64,000 nt of DNA. It comes from Hippea sp. KM1 (lineage in GTDB: Bacteria; Campylobacterota_A; Desulfurellia; Desulfurellales; Hippeaceae). The translations under genes and the position numbers were made by a program. The notes under the pieces are model-generated. The model was given only the letters and a program-made list of their open reading frames with translations, did not search any database and was not told the DNA's origin. Below are positions 53,435 through 62,860 of this stretch, piece after piece (positions within the stretch are counted from its first letter, which is position 1; every line of letters begins with the position of its first letter). The stretch is taken from NCBI RefSeq assembly GCF_000526195.1, contig NZ_JAFP01000001.1, forward strand, positions 470,001 through 534,000. Reading direction: 5' to 3'.

Positions 53435-54837
53435 CGAGGCTTCTTATCTCATCCGACCCGTTTGTTTTGAGGGCGGCAAAGGTTGAGGGTAATAGATTGA
53501 CGGTTTTTGTTATGAAGAGGAAAGATAAATCCGCCTCTTCCATCATCGGCAACATATACAAGGGTGTCATTGAGAATATAGCCCCTCAACTGGGTGCGGC
53601 ATTTGTCAATATAGGCCTGGACAAGAACGCCTTTTTGTGTTTAGATACGGCTTGTGTTGAATCCATAAAATCGCTGGGGATCAAGATAGAAGAGAATCAG
53701 GAGGTTATGGTTCAGGTTCTAAAGCCCATAGCCTCCAGCAAAGGCCCAAAGGTGAGCCTGAATATCACCATCCCGGGCAATTACCTTGTTCTGCTTAAGG
53801 GTACGGATTTTGTTGGTGTGTCCAAACACATTACAGACAGGCAGAAGAATAAACAGTTGAGGGAGATGCTTTCTGAGTTGAAGGAGGAAGGAATAGGATT
53901 TATAGCAAGAACTGCCTCGAGGTTTGCCTCTATAGATGAGCTTAGGTCTGAGGCGAATTATCTGAAGAGGCTTGCAAAGCGCATAGATGAGAGTTTTGCC
54001 TCATCCAGGGCGCCGGCTCTGTTGTATGAGGAGCCGCAGCTGCCCCTTAAGGTGATAAGGGAGTATTGCGATGATGATACCGATGAGATCATATTTGACG
54101 ATGAGGAGACCTACCATAAAACAGAGTCATACTTAAGGGAGATGTATAACGCCTGCAAGAATAAATTGATCCTGTTTGATAAGAACAGGCCGTTGTTTGA
54201 GTATTACGGAATAGATAAGGACATCAAACAGCTTCAGGATAATGTGGTGCACCTAAGAAGCGGCGGTTATATAATTATCGAAAAGACCGAGGCGTTTTTT
54301 GCTATAGATGTCAATGCGGGCAGCTATCATTACAGGGATTACAATGCGGATGAGGCTATATTTAAGGTTAATCTTGAGGCTGCCTATGAGATATTCAAGC
54401 AGATAAACTTAAGGGATTTGGGCGGGTTGATAGTTGTGGACTTTATAGATATGAACAATCCCGAGTATAAAAAGAAGATAGAAGAGGTGCTCTGCAGGCT
54501 TGCAAAGGAGGATAAAAGAAAAACCTATGTAAGCAAGATGAGCGAGTTGGGTGTGGTTGAGATATCAAGGAGAAAGAACAATACAGATATATTTGATGAG
54601 ATGTTTGAGAAGTGCCCCGACTGTTATAACGGCGGGCTTATAAAGAGCACGACATTTATATGTTCTGAGATTTATCAGAAGATTAAATACTCCAACAAAA
54701 CGCGGTTTAGGCTTAAGGCCACACCGGGTGTGATTGATCAGTTTAAAAGGTATGCAGACTTTAAGGATAAATCCATAGAGTATCAGATAAGCAATAGTTG
54801 CAATGCAGAAGAATATATTTTAGAGGTGGTGGGATGA
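53431..54837 (+). CDS. rng: Ribonuclease G/E family protein
   Basis: A 468-residue RNase G-type enzyme. The N-terminal S1 domain starts with IGNIYKGVIENIAPQLGAAF; the catalytic aspartates are in AFFAIDVNAGSYHY and GGLIVVDFIDM; CPDCYNGG is the zinc-link CPxC motif for dimerisation. It lacks the long C-terminal scaffold of RNase E, so RNase G fits best. It cuts single-stranded RNA in 5' rRNA processing and mRNA decay. It overlaps rodA and purB by four bases each. Confidence 0.93.
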   Translation: MTRLLISSDPFVLRAAKVEGNRLTVFVMKRKDKSASSIIGNIYKGVIENIAPQLGAAFVNIGLDKNAFLCLDTACVESIKSLGIKIEENQEVMVQVLKPIASSKGPKVSLNITIPGNYLVLLKGTDFVGVSKHITDRQKNKQLREMLSELKEEGIGFIARTASRFASIDELRSEANYLKRLAKRIDESFASSRAPALLYEEPQLPLKVIREYCDDDTDEIIFDDEETYHKTESYLREMYNACKNKLILFDKNRPLFEYYGIDKDIKQLQDNVVHLRSGGYIIIEKTEAFFAIDVNAGSYHYRDYNADEAIFKVNLEAAYEIFKQINLRDLGGLIVVDFIDMNNPEYKKKIEEVLCRLAKEDKRKTYVSKMSELGVVEISRRKNNTDIFDEMFEKCPDCYNGGLIKSTTFICSEIYQKIKYSNKTRFRLKATPGVIDQFKRYADFKDKSIEYQISNSCNAEEYILEVVG

Positions 54838-56129
54838 TTGAAAGGTATACCCGAAAAGAGATGGGTCAGTTGTGGACGGAAGAGGCCAAGTTCTCACGCT
54901 GGCTTGAGGTCGAGATCGCCGTTTGCGAGGGTTGGGAAAGCATTGGCGAGATCCCTAAAGGCACAGCCGACAAGATCAGGCAGAACGCCAGGTTCGATAT
55001 AAAGAGGATAGAGGAAATAGAAAGGACAACACGCCACGATGTGGTGGCATTCTTGGAGAATGTCAAGGAGAGCTTGGGTAATGAGGGCGATTATTTGCAC
55101 TTTGGTATAACGAGTTCTGACACAATTGACACAGCGATGGCATTGGCCTTGAAGCGTTCGGCTCAGATTATTATAGAAGACATAAGGATGGTTATGGATA
55201 CGCTGAAAAAGAGGGCGTTTGAGTTTAAGGATACGCTGATGATTGGCAGATCACACGGCATTCACGGTGAGCCCATCAGTTTTGGTTTTGTCCTGGCACT
55301 CTGGTATGCCGAGATGAAGAGAAACCTAAAGCGCATGGAGGAGGCAAAGGAGATTATCTCTTACGGGAAGATCTCTGGTTCAATGGGGACATTTGCCAAT
55401 GTGCCTATAGAGGTGGAAGAGTATGCCTGTAAGAAGTTGGGTCTAAAGCCCGCACCGATATCCAGCCAGATTATTCAGCGTGATAGGTATGCGCAATACA
55501 TGACGACCCTTGCCATCATAGCTTCGACCATTGAGAAGATTGCAACCCAGATCAGGCACTATCAGAGGACAGAGGTGAGGGAGGCAGAGGAGTTCTTCCA
55601 CAAGGGTCAGAAGGGCTCATCGTCCATGCCGCACAAGAGAAACCCTGTTTTGAGTGAGAATTTGTGCGGTTTGGCAAGGCTTGTAAAATCAAACTCCATT
55701 GCGGCGCTTGAAAATGTTGCCTTATGGCATGAGAGGGACATAAGCCATTCATCCAATGAAAGGATCATCCTGCCCGATTCCAATATCGCCATCGATTTTA
55801 TGTTGCACAGGCTGAACAATGTCCTTTCCAATCTTACCGTTTATAAGGACAACATGATGAAGAACCTCAATCTGACAAGGGGGGTTATATATTCCCAGAG
55901 GTTGATGCTTAAGCTTGTTGAGGCTGGTGCTGACAAGATTGATGCCTATGAGGCTGTTCAGAAGAACGCTATGGACTCCTGGGAGAACGAGCGTGATTTT
56001 AAACAGCTGGTGCTTAACGATGAGTTTATTAACAAATATTTAAGTAGAAGCCAGATAGAGGAGTGTTTCGACCCCAACTATTATATTAGAAGGATGGATG
56101 ACATATTCAGAAGAGTTTTTGACGGATAG
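54834..56129 (+). CDS. purB: Adenylosuccinate lyase
   Basis: A 431-residue fumarase-superfamily lyase. The signature loop GQKGSSSMPHKRNPVLSEN holds the catalytic serine; HFGITSSDTIDTAMA and MIGRSHGIHGEPISFG hold the other active-site residues. It cleaves SAICAR and adenylosuccinate in purine synthesis. The start at 54834 (MIERYTRKEMG) has AGGTGGTGGG just upstream and overlaps the RNase G stop (ATGA). Confidence 0.97.
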   Translation: MIERYTRKEMGQLWTEEAKFSRWLEVEIAVCEGWESIGEIPKGTADKIRQNARFDIKRIEEIERTTRHDVVAFLENVKESLGNEGDYLHFGITSSDTIDTAMALALKRSAQIIIEDIRMVMDTLKKRAFEFKDTLMIGRSHGIHGEPISFGFVLALWYAEMKRNLKRMEEAKEIISYGKISGSMGTFANVPIEVEEYACKKLGLKPAPISSQIIQRDRYAQYMTTLAIIASTIEKIATQIRHYQRTEVREAEEFFHKGQKGSSSMPHKRNPVLSENLCGLARLVKSNSIAALENVALWHERDISHSSNERIILPDSNIAIDFMLHRLNNVLSNLTVYKDNMMKNLNLTRGVIYSQRLMLKLVEAGADKIDAYEAVQKNAMDSWENERDFKQLVLNDEFINKYLSRSQIEECFDPNYYIRRMDDIFRRVFDG

Positions 56130-56193
56130 TTTTATTTTTAGTAAAATTTATCAGTTTAAGAGTTTTTTATTTTGGGGTGAGTAAAAGGGGTTT

Positions 56194-57234
56194 ATGAACT
56201 CTTTAGTAAAGGATTTCATAGATAAATTAAATGACGGTATAGTTGTATTTAATTCAGACGGGGTTGTATTGACTCTAAATAGGTCGGCCCAGGAGAAGTT
56301 TGGCTTAAAAGAGGGCGATAGTATTAGCAGCATACTGAAGGATGACGATAGGGAGATATTCTTAGACAATGTGTTGAGCTTGGCCAAGAAAGGCAAACCC
56401 TACTCCAACTTTATGCGTTTTATTGACAAAGACGGCGATCTGATTTTCTGCTGGCTCAATGTGTTTGTGTATGAGGATGCGTTTGTCTTTGAGATATTTG
56501 ACCTAAGCCCGATGGAGAAGAGGGTTTCAACCATAAGCGACTCCAGCTATGCCAAGGTGTTGAAATACATGAGCCAGGGCATAGCCCATTCCATAAGAAA
56601 CCCGATCATGTCGGCTGGTGGCATGTTGTCAAGGATAAGGGCAAAACTATCGCAAGAGGGTGATGAGAAGCTGATAAAGTATATAGAGGTGGTTGAAAAA
56701 AGCCTCTATAGAATTATTAGTATAATAGCTAACATAGAGGTTGTGAGCAACTCGTTTCCCGTAAGCTTAGAGAGAATCAACTTGGTGGATCTTGCCGATG
56801 AGATTGCTAAAAAGTATGCAGACAGGGGCGTATATGTATCAAGGGATAGCCTAAAGAGTGTATGTGTGTATGCCAATCGTATGCATTTGAGCTTTGTGAT
56901 TGAGGAGATTGTGAAAAACGCCATAGATGCGACAGAGGGCATGGATAACCCGCAGATAGAGATAAGGGTATTTAAAGAGGGCAAGAACGCATTTGTGGTT
57001 GTAAAGGATAACGGCAAGGGGATTGAAGAGGAGGAGTTGCCGTTGACAACCATTCCGTTTTATTCCACAAAGCCGTCGAATATGGGCATTGGCCTTTCCC
57101 TGGCCAAGTTCCTTATAGAGGGTTATCACGGGGAGCTGCTCATTGAGTCCAAGAAGGGCGAAGGCACCAGTGTCAGTATAACCATACCGATGGAAAAGAG
57201 GGACGACATAAGGATAAAGAGGCTGTATGATTAA
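56194..57234 (+). CDS. Soluble PAS-domain sensor histidine kinase
   Basis: A 346-residue cytoplasmic kinase. It has a PAS domain (~1-110, DGIVVFNSDGVVLTLNRSA), the H-box QGIAHSIRNPIMSAGGML (~130), then HATPase_c with the N box EEIVKNAIDATEG, G1 VKDNGKGIEEEELP, and the F/G2 region PFYSTKPSNMGIGLSLAKF. It has no membrane segment. Its stop lies 8 bases inside the next gene, a Cache-HAMP membrane protein without kinase, so the two may form a split two-component sensor. It is first in the che operon. No separate response regulator lies beside it except CheY/CheV. Confidence 0.92.
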   Translation: MNSLVKDFIDKLNDGIVVFNSDGVVLTLNRSAQEKFGLKEGDSISSILKDDDREIFLDNVLSLAKKGKPYSNFMRFIDKDGDLIFCWLNVFVYEDAFVFEIFDLSPMEKRVSTISDSSYAKVLKYMSQGIAHSIRNPIMSAGGMLSRIRAKLSQEGDEKLIKYIEVVEKSLYRIISIIANIEVVSNSFPVSLERINLVDLADEIAKKYADRGVYVSRDSLKSVCVYANRMHLSFVIEEIVKNAIDATEGMDNPQIEIRVFKEGKNAFVVVKDNGKGIEEEELPLTTIPFYSTKPSNMGIGLSLAKFLIEGYHGELLIESKKGEGTSVSITIPMEKRDDIRIKRLYD

Positions 57235-58420
57235 GAGGCTTTCGACCAAGGTTGTTGTATATACCACAACCCTTGTGTTGATAACACTTTTCATATTTAG
57301 CATGAGTTCTATCTTCACCATCATGGCACTGAAGAAGTATGCCCTTAAGAAGACGGAGAATGTATTTAAGGAAAATGCCGATGAGAATTTAGAAAGAGAG
57401 GTCGTCTCCTATGCGAAGATATTGAAGGATGCTATGGATGCCAAAGAGAGCATCTCGTATATGTTTGGCGAGGCGGTGGAAAAGGAGATAACCTCAAATA
57501 AACACCAGCTTCCTGAGCTGCTTCAGAGCGTTTTTAGCGAGATGAACAATGTGTTGGATATGCGAGTGATAGCCATATTTGACTCAAATGGTAAGCTGTT
57601 GGATAGATACCCCACTTTCGAGTGTGTGGATGTGCTTAAAAGGTATGTAAGCAAGCTTGCAAAATCTGAGGCTGTAAACAGGATTAAATATATAGATTTC
57701 CACATAAACAAGGACGAGAGCGTGTCTTTTTCCTTTGTGTATTTTGGCAGGGATAGTAAAAAGAAGCCCATTTACATAGTGTTTGATTACAAGCCGTATG
57801 ATATGTATTCACTCATCAGGACGGCCCAGCTTTACCCGTATTCCCAGAAGTATTTGTGGGTTATAAACAGAGAGGGTGTTTTGATTTACGATCCGCCATC
57901 AAAACAACATCCGCTGATTACCCTTACAGACCATGTGGATTTGACCGATCCAAAAAACGGCAAGCTGTTGGCCGAGGTGGTGAAGGATAAGATCCTGAAG
58001 GGCGAAACCGGCGTTGCAAGGTATGTATTTAGAGGGGTGGATAAGTTTGTGGGTTATACCTATGTGGAGAAATACGGCTGGGGGCTTGGTTTGACTTTAC
58101 CTACCGAGATATTTTACAAGCCTATACAGGATCTATCGAAGGATATAGCCTCAAAGACCATATACACGCTCGCCTTATTTGGTTTGTTTAGCGTTATAAT
58201 GATACTATCGACTATAGTTCTTGCGTTCTTTATCAGCAGGCGCATAACGGTGCCGATAAATGAAACGGCCAACGCCGTTGAAGCTATACTAAAGGGTGAT
58301 TATTCAAGGAGACTGAAGCCTTCAGGCACAGAGGAGCTGGATAAGTTGGCAGAGGTTGTGAATAGATTGTTGGATTACTTTAGTAATAGAGAAAATAATG
58401 AAGGGGAGGGCAGCAAATGA
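57227..58420 (+). CDS. Cache-HAMP membrane sensor without output domain
   Basis: A 397-residue membrane protein. TM1 (~9-33) precedes a periplasmic double-Cache-like ligand domain (~35-310, with SQKYLWVINREGVLIYDPP and KYGWGLGLTLPTEIFY as the Cache-type core). TM2 (~312-340) precedes a HAMP domain (~341-392, SRRITVPINETANAVEAI and DYSRRL). It ends there: no methyl-accepting, kinase or GGDEF domain follows. The upstream kinase overlaps it by 8 bases and cheA starts four bases before its end. It could pass signals through HAMP to that kinase or to CheA; that is inferred. Confidence 0.9.
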   Translation: MIKRLSTKVVVYTTTLVLITLFIFSMSSIFTIMALKKYALKKTENVFKENADENLEREVVSYAKILKDAMDAKESISYMFGEAVEKEITSNKHQLPELLQSVFSEMNNVLDMRVIAIFDSNGKLLDRYPTFECVDVLKRYVSKLAKSEAVNRIKYIDFHINKDESVSFSFVYFGRDSKKKPIYIVFDYKPYDMYSLIRTAQLYPYSQKYLWVINREGVLIYDPPSKQHPLITLTDHVDLTDPKNGKLLAEVVKDKILKGETGVARYVFRGVDKFVGYTYVEKYGWGLGLTLPTEIFYKPIQDLSKDIASKTIYTLALFGLFSVIMILSTIVLAFFISRRITVPINETANAVEAILKGDYSRRLKPSGTEELDKLAEVVNRLLDYFSNRENNEGEGSK

Positions 58421-60795
58421 GTGAGAATATGGAGGAGATGCAGGAGATAATACAGGACTTCTTGGTTGAGGCAGACGAGCTGTTGGAGGAGTTAGATGAG
58501 GATTTAGTAAGGCTTGAGAATGAAAGCGACGATGAGGATCTGCTCAATAAGATATTCAGGGCCTTCCATACGATAAAGGGGTCTGCCAGCTTTTTGGGTT
58601 TTGAAAAGCTAACAGAGCTAACGCATAAGCTGGAGGATGTCCTAAATAGGCTCAGGAAGTTTGAAATTAGACTCAATACAGAGATGATGGATGCAATCTT
58701 GGCCGGTGTTGATAAGGCCAAGATGATTATTGAGGCCATCAAAAACGGCGAGGATCCAGAGGCTATAGATATAGAGGACAACATATCGCAGCTGGCCAAA
58801 TTCTTGGATGATAACTATACGCAGTCTGAAGGTGAAGCCAAACAGGAAGCCAAGGAGGAGCCGAAAGAGGAAAAGGCAGAGGAGGAGTTGAGCGAAGAGG
58901 AGCTTATAAAGGCCCAAGAGCAGGAGATGATAGAGGAAGAGGGTATAAACCCCGAAGAGGAGAAGAAGGAATCAAAGAGCAAGGACGATATAGATGCCGA
59001 GATAGAAAGGCTTTTGGCCTGGAGGATGGAAGAAGATAAAAAGAGGAGGATGCAAAAGAAACAACAGCCTGCTGAAGAGGAGTCAAAACAAAAAGAGGAA
59101 ACGCAAGCCAAAGAGCAACCCAAGCCGCAGCAGCAACAGAAGAAGACAACAGCCCTTGCAAGCAAGAAGACCAAGCCTGTTATCGAGCAGACCATAAGGG
59201 TTGATGTTGAAAGGCTCGATGATTTGATGAATCTTGTTGGAGAGCTTGTTTTGGGCAAAAACAGGCTGGTTAGTGTTACACAGAGGGCTGAGGAGAAGTT
59301 TGGCGGCGATGAGATAGTTGAGGAGTTAAGTGAGGTGGCAAGCCAGATAACGCTTGTCACGACCGATCTGCAGATGGGTGTAATGAAGACAAGGATGGTT
59401 CAAATAGGTAAGGTTTTCAATAAGTTCCCCCGCGTTGTCAGGGATATAGCCAGAGAGCTCAACAAGGAGGTTGAGCTTGTAATAAAGGGTGCAGAAACCG
59501 AATTGGACAAAAGCGTTGTTGAGGAGATAAACGATCCGCTTGTCCATATTGTAAGGAACGCCATAGACCACGGTATCGAGCCACCTGAGGAGAGGAAAAA
59601 ACTCGGTAAACCGCCAAAAGGGACGGTAATACTTTCTGCATACCACGAGGGCAATTACATCGTTATTGAGACCACGGACGACGGAAGGGGCATGGATCCT
59701 GAAAAGCTCAAGCAGAAGGCGCTTGAGAAGGGTCTTATAACCGAGACAGAAGCCAGGCAGATGAGCAAGGAGGAGGCATACGCCTTGATATTCAAGCCGG
59801 GCTTTTCCACAGCAGCTCAGGTGACAAACATCTCCGGCCGTGGTGTGGGTATGGATGTTGTTAAGACCAATGTGGAAAAACTCAACGGTATTATAGAGGT
59901 TAAATCCGAGATCGGTAAGGGCACAACAATAATCCTCAAGATTCCGTTGACGCTTGCAATCATCCAGGCACTGCTTGTTAAGGTGGCCAAGGAATTCTTT
60001 GCCGTTCCGCTTGTCAGTGTTGTTGAGACGGTCAGAATATCCAAGGATGATATAGACAAGGTTGAGAATAAGGATGTCTTAAGACTCAGGGATAACATAA
60101 TACCGCTTGTGTATTTGGGTGATACACTCGGCATAGGTGATAACAAACGCACACTCGATGGCAGGGAAATATATGTTGTTGTGGTTGCCGTGGCTGAAAA
60201 GAGGATAGGCCTGATAGTGGATGAGCTTATAGGAAGGGAAGAGATAGTTATTAAATCTTTGGGTAATTATCTAACCAACATCAAGGGTATCTCTGGTGCA
60301 ACGATAATGGGCGATGGATCTGTGACATTGATCCTTGATGTGGCCAATGTGGTAAACGAGGCCTCCATAATAACAACAAATATCGAGGATCATTTGATTG
60401 AGCTGTATGAAAAGGACAAGCCGGTTGTGCTTGTTGCAGCAAGGGAATGCGATATGACTCAAGAGCTTAAGAAGTATCTAAAGGAGAGGGGATACGATGT
60501 TGTATTCGCCTATTCCGACAAAGAGGCTCTGGATTTAGCCTGTGAGAACATAGCCGATCTAATAATGGTTGATCTGGGCATATACATAAATGACGGCTAT
60601 AATTTAGCAAAGACCCTAAGGAGGATGCCGGCCTATAAGACAACGCCGATCATAGGCATCTCCACCGATGGGACATTCGATAAAGAGAAGCTAAAGGAGG
60701 CCAAGATTAACAAGCTTGTGTTTGCTCCGTTTACGGGTGAGGAATTGGATGCGGCCATTGAGGCTGCCTCTAAAAAGAATATACTTGTGACTTGA
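58417..60795 (+). CDS. cheA: Chemotaxis histidine kinase CheA with C-terminal receiver-like domain
   Basis: A 792-residue CheA. The HPt domain has phospho-acceptor His51 in AFHTIKGSASF. A long acidic/lysine/glutamine-rich linker (~135-255) replaces a clear CheY-binding P2. The dimerisation/ATPase core follows (NAIDHGIEPPEER, ETTDDGRGMDPEKL, FSTAAQVTNISGRGVGMDVV), then a CheW-like domain (~520-650). The C-terminal ~115 residues are receiver-like but degenerate: the paired acids near its start are missing and the usual lysine reads Ala (FAPFTG); the acceptor-position Asp remains (MVDLG). It feeds CheY and CheV in this operon. Confidence 0.96.
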   Translation: MSENMEEMQEIIQDFLVEADELLEELDEDLVRLENESDDEDLLNKIFRAFHTIKGSASFLGFEKLTELTHKLEDVLNRLRKFEIRLNTEMMDAILAGVDKAKMIIEAIKNGEDPEAIDIEDNISQLAKFLDDNYTQSEGEAKQEAKEEPKEEKAEEELSEEELIKAQEQEMIEEEGINPEEEKKESKSKDDIDAEIERLLAWRMEEDKKRRMQKKQQPAEEESKQKEETQAKEQPKPQQQQKKTTALASKKTKPVIEQTIRVDVERLDDLMNLVGELVLGKNRLVSVTQRAEEKFGGDEIVEELSEVASQITLVTTDLQMGVMKTRMVQIGKVFNKFPRVVRDIARELNKEVELVIKGAETELDKSVVEEINDPLVHIVRNAIDHGIEPPEERKKLGKPPKGTVILSAYHEGNYIVIETTDDGRGMDPEKLKQKALEKGLITETEARQMSKEEAYALIFKPGFSTAAQVTNISGRGVGMDVVKTNVEKLNGIIEVKSEIGKGTTIILKIPLTLAIIQALLVKVAKEFFAVPLVSVVETVRISKDDIDKVENKDVLRLRDNIIPLVYLGDTLGIGDNKRTLDGREIYVVVVAVAEKRIGLIVDELIGREEIVIKSLGNYLTNIKGISGATIMGDGSVTLILDVANVVNEASIITTNIEDHLIELYEKDKPVVLVAARECDMTQELKKYLKERGYDVVFAYSDKEALDLACENIADLIMVDLGIYINDGYNLAKTLRRMPAYKTTPIIGISTDGTFDKEKLKEAKINKLVFAPFTGEELDAAIEAASKKNILVT

Positions 60796-60806
60796 AGGGG
60801 GGATAA

Positions 60807-61397
60807 ATGAGTGCAAAAGAGGTTGATCTATTCGATAAAAGCCTGGCTTTGAATGAGGATTTAGAGGAAGAGATAGTAAAGAAGAGTCAAAAATCCAATG
60901 CCATTATAATGAAGGATGAATATGAGCAGGTGGTGGGCTTCCTTTTGAATAAGGAGCTCTTTGGCGTTGACATTCTGGATGTTGAGGAGATTATAAAGCC
61001 CGTTGATTACACATTTGTGCCAAATACCAGGCCGTTTGTGCTTGGTGTGATCAATTTGAGGGGTAAGATTATCCCTATAGTGGATTTGAGGATTAAGTTC
61101 GGTTTTAAGGTTAAACCCATCAACGCCGATACCAGAATCATAATAATATCCCACGATGAATACAATGTGGGATTTGTTGTGGATAAGATAGAGAAGGTTT
61201 ACTATGTGGAGAAGAAGAACATAGAGCCCACACCGCCCAATATACCCCCCAACATAGAGAAGTATGTAAAGGGCGTGGGAAAGATGCCAAAGAAGATCAT
61301 TACACTTCTAAACATAGAGGAGCTTTTGAATGAGGGTGGAAGTCTCTATTCTAAATCTTCATCTTCAAACAATCCTGCGGAGGTAGAAAATGGCTGA
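60807..61397 (+). CDS. cheW: Chemotaxis coupling protein CheW
   Basis: A 196-residue CheW. The domain starts at ~40 (QVVGFLLNKELFGVDILDVEE), with VINLRGKIIPIVDLRIKFGF as the core and VGFVVDKIEKVYYV before the C-terminus. It links receptors to CheA. A ~35-residue acidic/lysine-rich N-terminal extension is unusual for the family. It is separated from cheA by 11 bases and overlaps the CheV gene by 8. Confidence 0.95.
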   Translation: MSAKEVDLFDKSLALNEDLEEEIVKKSQKSNAIIMKDEYEQVVGFLLNKELFGVDILDVEEIIKPVDYTFVPNTRPFVLGVINLRGKIIPIVDLRIKFGFKVKPINADTRIIIISHDEYNVGFVVDKIEKVYYVEKKNIEPTPPNIPPNIEKYVKGVGKMPKKIITLLNIEELLNEGGSLYSKSSSSNNPAEVENG

Positions 61398-62349
61398 TAA
61401 AAAGAACGAGGATAAAATAGATATTTTACAAGTCGGCACCAACCAGATGGAGCTTGTCGACTTCAGGATGTATGAGCTTAAAGAGGACGGCAAGATCTAT
61501 GAGGGTATATACGGCATAAACATAGCAAAGGTGAAGGAGATAATAAAATACCCCAACCTTATAAAGATACCCACGAAGGATTCCTTAATTGAAGGCATCT
61601 ATAACTTAAGGGGTGAGGTCATACCGATAGTCAGCTTGGCCAAGTGGTTGGGTATTAATGAGCCACCGGATATAAAGACAAGGAAGGTTATAATAACGAT
61701 CTTTAACAATATAACGGTGGGTTTCATCGTCCATGACGCAAAAAGGATCAGGCGTGTATCGTGGAGATTCGTTAAGCCACCAAGCGAGGTATTGATTCAT
61801 CAATACGGCAATAAGATCGTAGGAACCATCAACCTGGATGAGGAACATGTTATGATTATACTCGACTTTGAGAGCATCTGCGAAGAGCTTGGTATATTCT
61901 CAGAGGACGATATTAAGAGGATCAGGGATACGGCATTGGAGGGTGCAAAGGATAAGCAAAAGAAGGTTAAGATACTCATTGCAGACGACTCAGCCACAGC
62001 AAGGAAGATCATCAAGGCGGCCGTGGAGCCTCTGGCCGAAAGGATCATTGAGGTTAAGGACGGCCAGGAAGCGTGGGATACGCTTAACAAGCTTTATGAT
62101 GAGACAAACGGGAATATAGAGGAGGCTGTTGATATAATCATAACCGATGTGGAGATGCCCAACATGGACGGTTATAGGTTTACCAAGTTGGTCAAGGAGG
62201 ATGACAGGTTTAGAAAGATTCCCGTAATCATGAATACATCGCTATCTGGTAATGCCAACCTGCAGAAGGCCAAAGAGGTCGGTGTTGATGATTTCTGCAC
62301 GAAGTTCATAGCCGAGGAGTTTACTCAGGCTGTGTTGAAACATATATAA
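61390..62349 (+). CDS. cheV: CheV-type coupling protein (CheW + receiver)
   Basis: A 319-residue protein: CheW-like domain (~15-165; GIYNLRGEVIPIVSLAKWLG, VGFIVHDAKRIRRVSW) and receiver domain (~195-319; KILIADDSATARKII with the acidic pair, IITDVEMPNMDGYRF with the phospho-acceptor Asp, and CTKF with the lysine). CheV provides phosphorylation-dependent coupling between receptors and CheA, often a phosphate sink or adaptation aid. It overlaps cheW by 8 bases. CheB and CheR, the usual adaptation enzymes, are not in the window. Confidence 0.94.
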   Translation: MADKKNEDKIDILQVGTNQMELVDFRMYELKEDGKIYEGIYGINIAKVKEIIKYPNLIKIPTKDSLIEGIYNLRGEVIPIVSLAKWLGINEPPDIKTRKVIITIFNNITVGFIVHDAKRIRRVSWRFVKPPSEVLIHQYGNKIVGTINLDEEHVMIILDFESICEELGIFSEDDIKRIRDTALEGAKDKQKKVKILIADDSATARKIIKAAVEPLAERIIEVKDGQEAWDTLNKLYDETNGNIEEAVDIIITDVEMPNMDGYRFTKLVKEDDRFRKIPVIMNTSLSGNANLQKAKEVGVDDFCTKFIAEEFTQAVLKHI

Positions 62350-62367
62350 GAGAAAGGAGCTTAAGGT

Positions 62368-62856
62368 ATGGCGGCTAAGTTAAGTGTTGAATGGATAAAT
62401 CCCTTTATCGAGGCAACCGAGGAGATATTGGAAACGGTGGCCATGATTTCACCAAAGAGGGGTCAATTAGCCTTAAAGAAGGACAGCACCGTGGAATACG
62501 ATGTCAGTGGTATAATAGGTATCACGGGTGAGGCCATAGGCTCCATAGCGCTTTCTTTCCCAAAGAAGACAGCTATAAAGGTTGTCAGTAATTTTACAGG
62601 TGAAGAGGTGCTTGGTATAGATAATGATACAGCGGATGCTATTGGTGAGTTAACGAACATGATAGCCGGCAGAGCCAAAAAGATCTTCTCTGACAAGGGC
62701 GTAAAGTTGAAAATATCCGTCCCAAATGTGGTTATAGGAAAAAACCACACCATTGCATCGCCCAAAGGGACGCCGACGATTGTTATACCGTTCACATCGG
62801 ATGAGGGTGAGTTTGCCATACAGGTGTCGTTAGTTCCAAATCCATCGGAGGAGTAA
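62368..62856 (+). CDS. cheX: CheX-type CheY-P phosphatase
   Basis: A 162-residue protein of the CheX/CheC/FliY phosphatase family. The phosphatase motif E-x2-N is in AIGELTNMIAGRAKKIF, and the N-terminal WINPFIEATEEILETVAMI is the CheX dimer helix. It removes phosphate from CheY-P. It follows cheV by 18 bases, with GAGAAAGGAG before its ATG. Having this and a CheZ-type protein next to each other gives the operon two unrelated CheY-P phosphatases. Confidence 0.92.
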   Translation: MAAKLSVEWINPFIEATEEILETVAMISPKRGQLALKKDSTVEYDVSGIIGITGEAIGSIALSFPKKTAIKVVSNFTGEEVLGIDNDTADAIGELTNMIAGRAKKIFSDKGVKLKISVPNVVIGKNHTIASPKGTPTIVIPFTSDEGEFAIQVSLVPNPSEE

Positions 62857-62860
62857 TGTT

